From assembly GCA_964562685.1 (NCBI GenBank), contig CAZLUP010000002.1, forward strand, positions 112,139 to 176,138: a stretch of DNA of 64,000 nucleotides, read 5' to 3'. Source of the DNA: Stanieria sp964562685. Lineage in GTDB: Bacteria > Cyanobacteriota > Cyanobacteriia > Cyanobacteriales > Xenococcaceae. Under the pieces are notes generated by a model, which worked only from the letters and a program-made list of their open reading frames with translations, made no database searches and was not told the origin of the DNA. How positions within the stretch are numbered: the first letter of the stretch is position 1; each line of letters begins with the position of its first letter. This document shows, piece by piece, positions 14,953 through 24,528 of this stretch. The position numbers were made by a program, and so were the translations under genes.

Positions 14953-17514
14953 TTAGCTCAGCCAGTTATTTACATCCACAGCTAATTTTTTGCCTAGTTT
15001 GAGCAGGGGACGTAGTTGGCTCCGATTCCAACGACAACCGTTTTCTATTTCAGAAAAACAATGGGGTACAATGTGCTGATGTAAGCATTTGTAATAAATT
15101 TCTTGGGCGCGGTCGAGAAATAACCCAAGATGGAGATATTCACTAATTTCTAGGATTTTGTCAATTCTGGCTAACTCGTTTTCGATACTAGCAGGATCGC
15201 CTTCATAAAGGATTTGCCAGAGCGATCGCATAATCAATTGTTCGAGGGTTTTTTTCGCTTCGGGAATGTTTAATTGACAACGAAAATGATTAGCTTCGGT
15301 AGCTACTGAGACTAGTTCACTTAAATGACTATCAATCGCTTGAGGTTCAGCTTCTAATCCTGCAATAATCTCTAAACAACGGTGAGATAGAGCTACTTCG
15401 GCTGCTACTTGTAGTTCTTGGGGAACAGGTAACTCTTCTCGTTGAAAAGCTAGCAAAATACTATAATTTTCCCGATAAACTTGATTATAAAGCTGATCTA
15501 AGTGTTTTTTAGTTTGGTCGGTTAACTGTTCAATAATTCGATGTCTTTCTTCGGCAAAAAGATGTTGTAAATTAAAATAGCGATCGCCAAATAACTGATT
15601 CATAGCAACAATCGTTTGAGCAGCACTAGCTTGTTTAAAGGCTTCAAATAGTTGTTGTTTTTGTTCGCTATAATTCAGGCGGGTAGTAAAAGTTTGAATG
15701 CAACAGTGAAAATCCCAACCCCCTAAATGCAGTACGGCAAAGACAAAATGATGATTTTCTCCCGTAATGTCCGAAGTCAAACGCACTTGTCCCGCTGCTA
15801 ACGTGAGCGCACCCATCTGCTGTTTTTGATAGTCGAGTTGTTCGACTCCATAACAGTACATTTGCTCAAGATGATTATAGGTATTAAAGAGACTGCTAAT
15901 GGCATAGTGAGCAGCTACTTGTTGAAAACTAATCTGCGCAGAAACAACTAATTGACGGTAAACTTCCGCTCCATTACCAAATAACTCTACATTACTAGGT
16001 GCTTCTGCTAAACGATTTAAAAAATCTAATTTCCAGTAAACTCCTGCTGCTTCTCCTGCTAGTTCTATGGCACGAGCAGCATAACGTAGAATTTGGACTC
16101 CTTCGGGACGAGAAATTTCTTCAAAAAACCAACCACAGCTAGTATACATTAACAACGCATGACGTTGCATTTCCAATAATCTTAAAGCATCGATTCTCTC
16201 TTCAGCACTTAGTTGACGAGATTGATGAGCTTTAAAGAATAAATCTACACTCTCACGACTACGATTACGAATAAGTTGAATATAATTATCTCTAGTTTCC
16301 CAAGGATCGCAAAAATACTTACTTCCTTGCTCTTCATAAACTTCAATTAAGCGATCGCGCAACCAATCTAAAGTAGTTCTTAAGGGTTTGCGCCATTTTT
16401 GGTGCCAGACACCACCACCACCACAACCGCAATCATCTTGCCAGCGGTCTACTCCGTGGGAACAACTCCAAGCAGTCACTGGTTTGAGGACTACTTCCCA
16501 GGTAGGAGGACTAATGCTGAGATAATGAGCGTAATTAGTAATATTCCAGCCTCTATGCTTAAATTCTTGCGTAAAAACATAAGCTAAACACTTTTCGGTT
16601 CCGCTTTTATGATGACCAAACGTTTCTCCATCTGTAGCTACACTAATAAGTTGAGTAGGACGACGATCTCCTTTAATAGCTTGACCTAATCTTGCCACAA
16701 AGCGATCGCCATTGGTTAAAATATCACTAAAACCCATATCTCTAGAAATTGGGCCATCATAAAAGAAGATATCAATATCACGACCATCATCTAGGGTACA
16801 GCGATAGGGACGAGTAGGATCGATCTGAGAACCGCCGACTTCATGCCATTCTGGATTACGATTGTCTTTAGTAGGTAAAGGACGACAGCGTTCCGCTTGA
16901 GAAGGAGCAAGAATAATAAAACGAATGCCTTCATCAACTAATACCTTCAGAGTCGGATAGTCTACAGCAGTTTCTGCCAACCACATTCCTTCTGGTTCTC
17001 GTTGAAAACGGGAGCGAAAATCAGCTATTCCCCAGCGAATTTGAGTATATTTATCTCTTTCGTTAGCTAAAGGCAGAATAATATGATTATAAACTTGTGC
17101 GATCGCATTACCATGACCATTTAATCGTTGACAACTAATTCGATCTGCTTCCAAGATGCGTTGGTATACTTCAAAATCGTATTTTTCCAACCAAGACATT
17201 AAAGTCGGCCCAATATTGAAACTCAGATATTCAAAGTTATTAACAATCCCAATTACTTCACCACCATCATTTAAAATTCTGGCAAAGGCATTAGGGCGAT
17301 AACATTCATAATAGATGCGTTCATTCCAATCATGATATGGATAAGCACTAGGTTGCCGTTCAATCGTATCTAAATAAGGATTTTCTCGTGGCGGTTGATA
17401 AAAATGACCATGAACGGTAACGTAAACTCCACTAGCAGTTTTGCGTGGATTTGCTTTAGCTGTTTCAATGTTATGGGAAACTTGAGTAGCAGTCTTCTGA
17501 GTGGCAGAAACCAT
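14953..17514 (-). CDS. GH57 family glycoside hydrolase with DUF3536 domain
   Basis: The 853-residue product belongs to the alpha-amylase/alpha-mannosidase-like GH57 proteins common in cyanobacteria. Motif 1 is VHGHFYQPP near residues 34-42. The nucleophile Glu is expected in GMWLAETAVD (Glu181) and the acid/base Asp in TDGETFGHH (about 294-302). The C-terminal half from about 400 is the DUF3536 region. An unusual glycine/cysteine cluster, DDCGCGGGG, precedes WHQKWRKPLR. The substrate is probably an alpha-glucan, by family. The ATG at 17514 (MVSATQ) is chosen over a TTG three codons upstream. A 478-base intergenic gap lies upstream. Confidence 0.9.
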   Translation of the reverse strand: MVSATQKTATQVSHNIETAKANPRKTASGVYVTVHGHFYQPPRENPYLDTIERQPSAYPYHDWNERIYYECYRPNAFARILNDGGEVIGIVNNFEYLSFNIGPTLMSWLEKYDFEVYQRILEADRISCQRLNGHGNAIAQVYNHIILPLANERDKYTQIRWGIADFRSRFQREPEGMWLAETAVDYPTLKVLVDEGIRFIILAPSQAERCRPLPTKDNRNPEWHEVGGSQIDPTRPYRCTLDDGRDIDIFFYDGPISRDMGFSDILTNGDRFVARLGQAIKGDRRPTQLISVATDGETFGHHKSGTEKCLAYVFTQEFKHRGWNITNYAHYLSISPPTWEVVLKPVTAWSCSHGVDRWQDDCGCGGGGVWHQKWRKPLRTTLDWLRDRLIEVYEEQGSKYFCDPWETRDNYIQLIRNRSRESVDLFFKAHQSRQLSAEERIDALRLLEMQRHALLMYTSCGWFFEEISRPEGVQILRYAARAIELAGEAAGVYWKLDFLNRLAEAPSNVELFGNGAEVYRQLVVSAQISFQQVAAHYAISSLFNTYNHLEQMYCYGVEQLDYQKQQMGALTLAAGQVRLTSDITGENHHFVFAVLHLGGWDFHCCIQTFTTRLNYSEQKQQLFEAFKQASAAQTIVAMNQLFGDRYFNLQHLFAEERHRIIEQLTDQTKKHLDQLYNQVYRENYSILLAFQREELPVPQELQVAAEVALSHRCLEIIAGLEAEPQAIDSHLSELVSVATEANHFRCQLNIPEAKKTLEQLIMRSLWQILYEGDPASIENELARIDKILEISEYLHLGLFLDRAQEIYYKCLHQHIVPHCFSEIENGCRWNRSQLRPLLKLGKKLAVDVNNWLS

Positions 17515-17992
17515 AATTATCAATGCTTAAAACTTGGGTTAATTTAGCTAAAAAGGAAAAGACACGAAATGAAGCGAGCTTTTCCCCTTTATTTAAGCTT
17601 AGTTTCTCGCGATCGGTATAGTTGTTGAGGTAATTTAAGTAGATATTAACGAAAGTAATAAAGATTGACATCTTTTAGTAGCAACTTAATCAAGTTAAAT
17701 TTATATCCTATCTCGACGATCCCTTCCAGCTACTGTGATGAAACTTTAAACAAAAAATCCCAAATAATGCCTAGGAAAAAGGCAATTCTGATGCAACTAT
17801 CAATACAAAAATTTTAGATTTTTTTAAGACAGTTTTGAAAAAGTTGAAGTTTTGTAAAACAAGCAACTAAATTTTGTTATATAAATACAAATACCTAAGT
17901 TAAAAATTAAACTAAGACTCTAGGGAATAATAGTTCTAAACTATTACTAATAAAATCGCCTGAATAATTTTTAGTTTTAAACACAAATTTCG
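17515..17992. other. Intergenic region between divergent genes, no feature recognised
   Basis: This AT-rich stretch separates the GH57 gene and the histidine kinase gene. It must contain both promoters, but I cannot place them with confidence. No tRNA, riboswitch or small gene was recognised. Confidence 0.5.
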
Positions 17993-19480
17993 ATGGTAGA
18001 TAGTAATCAATTACCAAATAATGGAGAGGAAATAAAAGCTCAAACAAGAGACAATATTTCAAATGATTTAAATAACTCAAATGTAGAGTTACTAAAACTT
18101 CAATTAAAAGAAGAACAATTAAAAAATCAGCAGCTAACTTCTACTTTACTTACCACTCAACAAAAATTATCTCAATTAGAAACTGAATTTGAACAACGAC
18201 TAGAAGCTCAACTCAACCAAAAAGTATTTGAACTAGAGCTTTGCTACGATCTTTCGCGACAAATTGGCTCTACTTTAAGTTATGAAGATTTATTTCGCTC
18301 AATGCTAAAACATTTGCATACGGTTGTTCCTTGCGATGTAACAGGAGGAATTCTACTCGAACCAAAAATATGCGAACTATTTCTTAATGCTAACCGTCCT
18401 CTTGCTACTACTGCTCAATTAGAAATTCAGCAACTACTTTTAGAGAGTATGCTTAAAGTAAATGGATTAGATTTACTGAACCTACCTCTTTGTTTACACA
18501 ATCTTAATTATCAAATTCAATCATCATCTGAGCTAGAAATTCAACAAATTGGCTCTCATTTTTTTGTTCCTATTATTGCTCATTCTCCAGAAAAAAAACA
18601 AATTGTTGGCTTGTTGTTTGTTGGTACAGAAAAAGCTAAACAATTTACAGAAAAGCATATCCGTATTTTATACAAAATTGCTAATCAAGCTTCTACTTAT
18701 GTCCAGCAATTACAAATGTTGCTTCAAGGAGAAAAAAATCGTTTAGAAAATAAAATAATTCGTCAAGCTTTAGCCAAAGAAAAAGAATTTAATGAATTAA
18801 AAACTCGCATTGTTCGCACAATTTCTCATGAATATCGTACTCCTCTAACAATTATTTCTTTAGCCGTTGATTTGCTAGAGAGTCAAGACGACAAACTTAG
18901 TTTAGAACAAAAAGAAGCTTGTTTTCACAAAATTCGTACTGCAACTGAGCATATGACTAATTTAGTCGAAGATGTTTTAGTCGTCGATCAGTTTGAATCG
19001 AAAGAAATAATTTTTGCACCTAGTTATATTAATCTATTTCAACTCTGCCAACAATTAGTTAACAATTTTCGAGTAACTTCTCCACAAAAACATCAAATTT
19101 TGTTTGATTATCAAGGTGAACAAGAAAATATATATTTAGATCAAAACATTGTCAGACAAATCCTTACTCATTTGCTTTCTAATGCCGTTAAATATTCTAC
19201 CAATGGTGGTCTAATTAATTTAAATGTAAAATGTTCTTCTGATCAGGTTATTTTACAAGTATGCGATCGCGGTATTGGTATTCCTCCAGAAGATCGTAGT
19301 TCTTTATTTGAATGTTTTCATCGTGCTGCCAATGTCGGTACTTTACCTGGTACTGGTTTAGGATTAGCAATTGTGAAAAAATATGTCGAAATTCATCAAG
19401 GAGAAATCTGTTTTGAATCGGAATTAAATGTCGGTACAACTTTTACAATTACTTTACCGATTACTAAACCAAATTCATAA
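17993..19480 (+). CDS. Soluble GAF-domain sensor histidine kinase
   Basis: A 495-residue kinase without membrane segments. An N-terminal coiled coil (about 35-75) leads into a GAF-like sensor domain (about 85-250, starting ELCYDLSRQIGSTLSYEDL). HisKA carries the phosphorylated His in RTISHEYRTPL near residue 279. HATPase has the N box LLSNAVKYS, G1 DRGIGIP and G2 GTGLGLAIVKKY. The kinase appears complete and active. No response regulator is adjacent. Its stop codon abuts that of the Ser/Thr kinase on the other strand (19480/19481). Confidence 0.93.
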   Translation: MVDSNQLPNNGEEIKAQTRDNISNDLNNSNVELLKLQLKEEQLKNQQLTSTLLTTQQKLSQLETEFEQRLEAQLNQKVFELELCYDLSRQIGSTLSYEDLFRSMLKHLHTVVPCDVTGGILLEPKICELFLNANRPLATTAQLEIQQLLLESMLKVNGLDLLNLPLCLHNLNYQIQSSSELEIQQIGSHFFVPIIAHSPEKKQIVGLLFVGTEKAKQFTEKHIRILYKIANQASTYVQQLQMLLQGEKNRLENKIIRQALAKEKEFNELKTRIVRTISHEYRTPLTIISLAVDLLESQDDKLSLEQKEACFHKIRTATEHMTNLVEDVLVVDQFESKEIIFAPSYINLFQLCQQLVNNFRVTSPQKHQILFDYQGEQENIYLDQNIVRQILTHLLSNAVKYSTNGGLINLNVKCSSDQVILQVCDRGIGIPPEDRSSLFECFHRAANVGTLPGTGLGLAIVKKYVEIHQGEICFESELNVGTTFTITLPITKPNS

Positions 19481-20875
19481 TTATTGAGTTTGCTGTTCTT
19501 GTTGTTGCAGTAAAGTATCAGCAATTTTATACCATATTTCTCGATACTGGCGATGTTCTAGTTGGTCTGTTAATTGGACATTTTTTAATTGAGGATAACG
19601 ACGATAAAATTCTTCGTCTACTTGTCCGTAAAAATTGCCAGAATTCAGTTTTAATGATTGAAGACGTTCGTAAATTTCTTTTTGCCGATTACGTTCTTGT
19701 TCGCTAAGAGAACTATTAGTTGAAGCAGGGAAACCATTGGGAGTAGAAAGCAAATTTTTGATCAAAGTAAAGGTTAAAATACCAGGCAAAATAATTACTC
19801 CTGTAGCCAGTAATCCTAATTTACTAAAATGGGATACTTTACTTACTTCAGCAGGAGGATGAGTAATCTGACGAGAAACAGTAAGTGCTTTGGTTTTTAG
19901 CCGAGAAATATTAGTATTAACTTGAGTCGCAATTTTATTAAGAGGACGATTAGAATTAGTTTGCGTTTCAGGATTTCCAGGTGCAACTATTAAAGTACGT
20001 ATTTTTGAAACAAAATTACTCACAATTGAAATTTGATTAACTTCTAATGCTTTAATAACTTGTCTAGCAGATTGATAGCGATCGCGAGGATGATAAGCCA
20101 GCATTTTTTCTAATATTTTATTTAAATGAGAACTGAGCTTAACTTCCGATTGCCAGTGCCAAACTCCCTGATGCATATCGTATAGATCGTGGGGTTGTTT
20201 AGCAGTTAATAATACTAAAATTGTAACGGCTAAAGAATAAAGATCGCTACTGGGGAAGGCTTGTCCACTCCGCATTTGTTCTTCAGGAGCATAGCCTTTT
20301 TTACCAATCAAAGTAATCGATTGTCCTGTAGATTTAGACACAGCATTAGCTGCTACTTTAACACAGCCAAAATCAATTAAGACTGGTTTATCATCTTTCT
20401 CTCTTAAAAGTAAATTATCAGGAGAAATATCCCTATGAATTAAGTTTTCTGAGTGAATATATTCTAATACAGGTAATAATTCTTTGAGTAATTGAGTGAC
20501 TTCTACTTCACTAAATTTACCTGTGCGTTTTAGTAAATCCCAATAACTATCTCCTTCAATATATTCTTGAACTAAAAACAACGATTCTTTGCCACTAATT
20601 CTTGTTCTTAATAAGGCTTCAAATCTAGGAATTTGTTCGTGTTTGAGTTGATAAAGAATACCTGCTTCTCGTTCAAATAATTCTTCAGCTTTACGTAAAT
20701 CGCGCTCGTTTTCTACTTCAGGCGCAAATTCCTTAAGGACACATTTTTCTCTGTAGCGTTGGGTGTCTTCTGCCAGATAAGTCCGCCCAAAACCACCTCT
20801 TCCTATCTCTCTAATGATTCTATATCGGTCATTGAGAATTGTTCCATCTCGAAGTAAAGCCGAAGAACGAGCCAT
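19481..20875 (-). CDS. Serine/threonine protein kinase with C-terminal membrane anchor
   Basis: A 464-residue Hanks-type kinase. Glycine loop GRGGFG (25-30), ATP Lys in VLKEF (Lys48), catalytic HRD with Asp149 in the cyanobacterial form HRDISPDN, DFG at 168-170, and the activation segment ending GYAPEEQ. The kinase domain ends near 275. A membrane segment follows at about 353-372, then an extracytoplasmic tail of about 90 residues with no recognised domain. All catalytic residues are present. Target unknown. It is convergent with the GAF histidine kinase, with no gap between the stops. Confidence 0.93.
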   Translation of the reverse strand: MARSSALLRDGTILNDRYRIIREIGRGGFGRTYLAEDTQRYREKCVLKEFAPEVENERDLRKAEELFEREAGILYQLKHEQIPRFEALLRTRISGKESLFLVQEYIEGDSYWDLLKRTGKFSEVEVTQLLKELLPVLEYIHSENLIHRDISPDNLLLREKDDKPVLIDFGCVKVAANAVSKSTGQSITLIGKKGYAPEEQMRSGQAFPSSDLYSLAVTILVLLTAKQPHDLYDMHQGVWHWQSEVKLSSHLNKILEKMLAYHPRDRYQSARQVIKALEVNQISIVSNFVSKIRTLIVAPGNPETQTNSNRPLNKIATQVNTNISRLKTKALTVSRQITHPPAEVSKVSHFSKLGLLATGVIILPGILTFTLIKNLLSTPNGFPASTNSSLSEQERNRQKEIYERLQSLKLNSGNFYGQVDEEFYRRYPQLKNVQLTDQLEHRQYREIWYKIADTLLQQQEQQTQ

Positions 20876-21086
20876 ATCCAGCCTAGACCATACAAAATGA
20901 CAAGGCTATTGTAACAAGCTAATTTTGTCATTGGTTACTACTTATTAGTCATTTGTAATGAACAGTCTCTAGAGGCGTAGTCTGATACCTATTGCAACTA
21001 AATCCCAGATTATTGACAAAGATTATTAATAAGCGGTATATTATTTTTTAGTGTTCTCCTCTCAAGGAATCGGCAGGCGGGATCGC

Positions 21087-21121
21087 GAGTCATTAAAGAA
21101 GCGACTCCCCTGTTTTTTTTT
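21087..21121 (+). terminator. Terminator-like hairpin in the crtH leader (uncertain)
   Basis: GAGTC (21087-21091) pairs with GACTC (21103-21107). CAGG/CCTG further out may extend the stem, and nine or ten T follow (21112-21121). No plus-strand gene lies just upstream, so it would end a short leader or small RNA, or act as an attenuator for crtH. Confidence 0.35.
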
Positions 21122-21174
21122 AGCGGTAAACTAGACTAAATATTTAGAAATTTTTCAACAAGTTTATTTAAAAT

Positions 21175-22695
21175 ATGAACGCGATCAGCATAGCTAAGAC
21201 AAAAGTTGATTATGATGTAATAGTCATTGGCTCTGGTATTGGTGGCTTAGTTACCGCTACTCAATTAGCTGCTAAAGGAGCAAAAGTATTAGTCTTAGAA
21301 CGTTACCTAATTCCTGGAGGTAGTGCTGGCTATTTTGAGAGAGAAGGTTATCGTTTCGATGTCGGTGCCTCAATGATCTTTGGTTTTGGGACAGAAGGGA
21401 CTACTAATTTATTGACTCGCGCCTTAGCAGCAGTAGGGATGAAGATTGAAACCATTCCCGATCCAGTTCAAATTCATTATCATCTTCCTAATGGATTAGA
21501 ATTAAAAGTTCATCGTGATTATGAGAAATTTTTGCAAGAACTAATTGCAATTTTTCCCCATGAAGCCCAAGGAATTCGTCGTTTTTATGATGAATGTTGG
21601 CAAGTCTTCAACTGTCTCAATACAATGGATTTGCTTTCCCTCGAAGAACCTCGTTATTTAACGCGAGTATTTTTTCAACATCCCTTTGCCTGTTTAGGAT
21701 TAGTTAAATATTTACCTCAAAATACAGGAGATCTTGCTCGTCGTCACATCAAAGATCCGCGACTACTAAAATTTATTGATATAGAATGTTACTGTTGGTC
21801 GGTTATGCCAGCTTCCCATACACCGATGATCAACGCAGGAATGGTATTTTCCGACAGACATTATGGAGGCATTAACTATCCTAAAGGTGGAGTAGGACAA
21901 ATTGCCCAAAAATTAGTTGAAGGCTTAGAAAAAGCAGGGGGAGAAATTCAATACAAAGCCAGAGTCACCAAAATTTTAATCGAAAACGGTAAAGCAGTGG
22001 GAGTCCAACTAGCCAATGGAGAAGAATACCGCGCCCACCGAATAGTTTCTAATGCTACTCGTTGGGATACCTTTGAAAAACTTTTACCTCCCGAACAAAT
22101 GCCCGCCTCAGAAAAACGATGGCAACAACGATACAAAAAATCTCCCAGTTTCCTCAGTTTACACTTAGGAGTTCAAGCAGAAGTTTTACCAACCCAAACC
22201 GAATGTCATCATATTGTCTTAGAAGACTGGGAAAAAATGGAAATTGCTGAAGGAACTATTTTTGTCTCCATTCCTACTCTACTCGATCCCAATCTTGCTC
22301 CAGAAGGACATCATATTATTCATACCTTTACCCCTAGTTGGATTGAAGACTGGCAAGGATTATCTCCTCAAGAATATGAAGAGAAAAAAGAAACCGCAGC
22401 AGCCAACTTAATTCATCGTCTAGAAGCAATTTTTCCTGGATTGGCAGCAGGGTTAGATTATCAAGAAGTAGGAACTCCCCGTACCCATCGGCGTTTTTTA
22501 GGCAGAGATGAAGGGACTTATGGTCCTATCCCTAGTCGAAAGTTAGCTGGTTTATTAGGAATGCCCTTTAATCGTACTGCTATTCCTGGTTTATATTGTG
22601 TTGGCGATAGTACTTTTCCTGGTCAAGGTTTAAATGCAGTGGCTTTTTCGGGTTTTGCTTGTGGTCATCGAGTCGCCGTAGATTTGGGTTTATAA
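21175..22695 (+). CDS. crtH: Carotenoid isomerase (prolycopene isomerase)
   Basis: CrtH/CrtISO converts poly-cis carotenoids (prolycopene) to all-trans lycopene, using a reduced flavin. The 506-residue protein has the N-terminal dinucleotide fold VIVIGSGIGGLVTATQLAAKG (about 15-35), LERYLIPGGSAGYF, and the C-terminal flavin motif CVGDSTFPGQGLNAVAFSG. TPRTHRRFLGRDEGTYGP is the conserved stretch shared with CrtISO. It stands alone. A related but frameshifted paralogue lies at 55880-57432. Confidence 0.92.
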   Translation: MNAISIAKTKVDYDVIVIGSGIGGLVTATQLAAKGAKVLVLERYLIPGGSAGYFEREGYRFDVGASMIFGFGTEGTTNLLTRALAAVGMKIETIPDPVQIHYHLPNGLELKVHRDYEKFLQELIAIFPHEAQGIRRFYDECWQVFNCLNTMDLLSLEEPRYLTRVFFQHPFACLGLVKYLPQNTGDLARRHIKDPRLLKFIDIECYCWSVMPASHTPMINAGMVFSDRHYGGINYPKGGVGQIAQKLVEGLEKAGGEIQYKARVTKILIENGKAVGVQLANGEEYRAHRIVSNATRWDTFEKLLPPEQMPASEKRWQQRYKKSPSFLSLHLGVQAEVLPTQTECHHIVLEDWEKMEIAEGTIFVSIPTLLDPNLAPEGHHIIHTFTPSWIEDWQGLSPQEYEEKKETAAANLIHRLEAIFPGLAAGLDYQEVGTPRTHRRFLGRDEGTYGPIPSRKLAGLLGMPFNRTAIPGLYCVGDSTFPGQGLNAVAFSGFACGHRVAVDLGL

Positions 22696-22719
22696 CTAAA
22701 GCTTATCAATAAGACTTGT

Positions 22720-22749
22720 GTACGGGCAAGGCACTGCCTTGCCCCCTAC
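22720..22749. repeat. Palindromic intergenic repeat, GTA...CCCCTAC type
   Basis: GGGCAAGGC (22724-22732) and GCCTTGCCC (22736-22744) form a perfect 9-bp stem around ACT, bordered by GTA and CCCTAC. It lies just after crtH and may also work as a 3' end structure, but it has no T run. Confidence 0.65.
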
Positions 22750-22870
22750 TGGTCACTGAAAATTCCACAGTCTCAAGAAACTGGTGCTATAAAGAAATAG
22801 GCAATTAGCAAGATAACTATTAGCTCAATTATCAAACATTCAAGACAAGAGATTGTTCTGATTTTTGTTT

Positions 22871-23248
22871 ATGTCTACTATTGAAGAATTAAAGCCTGTT
22901 GGCAGAGGCGATGTAATTATTTATATGCCTTACTATTCCAAAAATAAACACGATGCTTTACCTGTTGCGATTTCTTTATATCGTCAGGGTTCTTTGGAAG
23001 GACAACGTGTGATTGAAGGAGGAGATAATATTCCTTTTGTGGCTAGTTGGTATATATCTAAGTTACCTTCTGAGTTGACTCGTTGCCGTTTACAGTTTGA
23101 CGGACAGGCAGATTTGAGCTATGAAGTAACATTGTCTAACTCAGAGTTTATTGATTACTTAATTGATGTCATCATAAATTTTAAACGCTCTCACTTGACC
23201 GATTTTCCGAGCGAGTTTTATCGAAAATTACTACGCTTAGATCAGTGA
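22871..23248 (+). CDS. Small conserved cyanobacterial protein, possibly EbsA-like
   Basis: A 125-residue soluble protein starting MSTIEELKPVGRGDVIIYMPYYS, with a beta-rich core containing GSLEGQRVIEGGDNIPFVASWYISKLPSEL and a C-terminal helix. There is no signal peptide or membrane segment. From memory it resembles the cyanobacterial family annotated as EbsA (type IV pilus biogenesis/biofilm regulation), but I cannot verify this. The ATG at 22871 is preferred over the TTG two codons upstream. It is 34 bases ahead of the phosphotransacetylase-like gene and probably co-transcribed with it. Confidence 0.7.
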   Translation: MSTIEELKPVGRGDVIIYMPYYSKNKHDALPVAISLYRQGSLEGQRVIEGGDNIPFVASWYISKLPSELTRCRLQFDGQADLSYEVTLSNSEFIDYLIDVIINFKRSHLTDFPSEFYRKLLRLDQ

Positions 23249-23282
23249 GAATCAATTAATTATTTATCTAAGGAGTGGGTAA

Positions 23283-24371
23283 GTGGCAAAATCTGCCAAG
23301 TATTTATTAATCGGCTCAACAGAAGAATATAGTGGTAAATCAGCAACTATTCTCGGTTTGACTCATCAATTAAAGAAACAAGGAATTAGTGTTGCTTATG
23401 CGAAACCCTTGGGAACTGATTCTAATGATGATTCTGAAGGGCTATTTGAAGAAGATGTCGATTTTTTAACTAGTACTCTAGGATTATCTGCTAGTCGAGT
23501 GCGATCGCCTTTGTTATATTTAGACGAAGATACGATTAATAATCGTCTTCAAGATAAAAATCAAACTGATTACACTAAAGCTTTACAAAATTATCTGGCG
23601 GAAATAGAAGGGGATTTGGTTTTACTCGAAGGACCAGGTAATCTTTGGCAAGGAAGTTTGTTTAATCTTTCAGTAACAGAAATTGCTGAAGAAATTAATG
23701 CTTCAGTTTTATTAGTAGCGCGTTATGATTCGCTGTTGCTCGCAGCTAGTTTATTAGGGGCGAAAAAGTTTTTGGGCGATCGCTTAATTGGGGTGGTGAT
23801 CAATGATGTTGCACCAGAAGAGTTGGACAAAGTTCACAACGTGGTTAAACCCTATTTAGAACGTCAAGATATTCCTGTATTAGGAATCTTACCCAAAGAA
23901 AGCTTACTTAATAGTGTTAGTGTCCGCAAATTAGCCAAGCGACTGAAAGCCCAAGTTCTTTGTCGTCCAGACCGCTTAGATTTGATGGTAGAAAGCCTAA
24001 GTATCGGGGCAATGAATGTTAATTCTGCTTTAGAATATTTCCGTCAACGGGAAAATATGGCAGTAGTTACGGGTAGCGATCGCACGGAATTGCAATTAGC
24101 TGCTTTAGAAACTTCTACTCACTGTCTGGTTTTGACTGGTCATATTCCACCTCAACCTTTAATTCTCAGTCGCGCTGAAGATTTGGAAATTCCTGTTTTA
24201 TCCGTGAATCTCGATACTTTAACTACTGTAGAAATTATCGACCGCGCTTTTGGTAGAGTTCCTATTCATGAACCAATTAAAGTTCAATGTATTCAAGAGT
24301 TAATCAATAAATACTTCGAGATTAATAGATTAATGACTTCGCTGGGTTTGGAACCAGCAGTCACTGTATAA
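23283..24371 (+). CDS. Phosphotransacetylase-like protein (BioD-like AAA + DRTGG domain)
   Basis: A 362-residue protein resembling the N-terminal part of long Pta proteins. A P-loop/dethiobiotin synthetase-like domain starts LLIGSTEEYSGKSATILGL (GKS P-loop) and extends to about 210 (LIGVVINDV). A DRTGG-type domain follows (about 215-320, MNVNSALEYFRQRENMAVVTGSDRTELQ). The catalytic phosphate acetyltransferase domain is absent, so enzymatic Pta activity is not expected and a regulatory role is more likely. It starts with GTG at 23283, preceded by AAGGAG about 8 bases upstream. It sits in an operon with the preceding small gene. Confidence 0.85.
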   Translation: MAKSAKYLLIGSTEEYSGKSATILGLTHQLKKQGISVAYAKPLGTDSNDDSEGLFEEDVDFLTSTLGLSASRVRSPLLYLDEDTINNRLQDKNQTDYTKALQNYLAEIEGDLVLLEGPGNLWQGSLFNLSVTEIAEEINASVLLVARYDSLLLAASLLGAKKFLGDRLIGVVINDVAPEELDKVHNVVKPYLERQDIPVLGILPKESLLNSVSVRKLAKRLKAQVLCRPDRLDLMVESLSIGAMNVNSALEYFRQRENMAVVTGSDRTELQLAALETSTHCLVLTGHIPPQPLILSRAEDLEIPVLSVNLDTLTTVEIIDRAFGRVPIHEPIKVQCIQELINKYFEINRLMTSLGLEPAVTV

Positions 24372-24528
24372 AAATTAAATTTAGTATTGAAAATTTAAAG
24401 TTCAGTAAGATTGGGTCATTATCCATTAGTACAAATGAATTATAATGGTTTCACATTCTATTACTCTAAGAATGAGATAATTTGAGTAAATGTGGATAAA
24501 TTTCCTACCAAATAGATAACAACAAGTT

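Noticed and set aside
17471..17671. Minus-strand frame upstream of the GH57 gene
   Set aside because: It overlaps the GH57 start in another frame and has no recognisable features.
23283..24371. Full phosphate acetyltransferase (pta)
   Set aside because: The catalytic PTA_PTB domain is absent; only the BioD-like and DRTGG parts are present.
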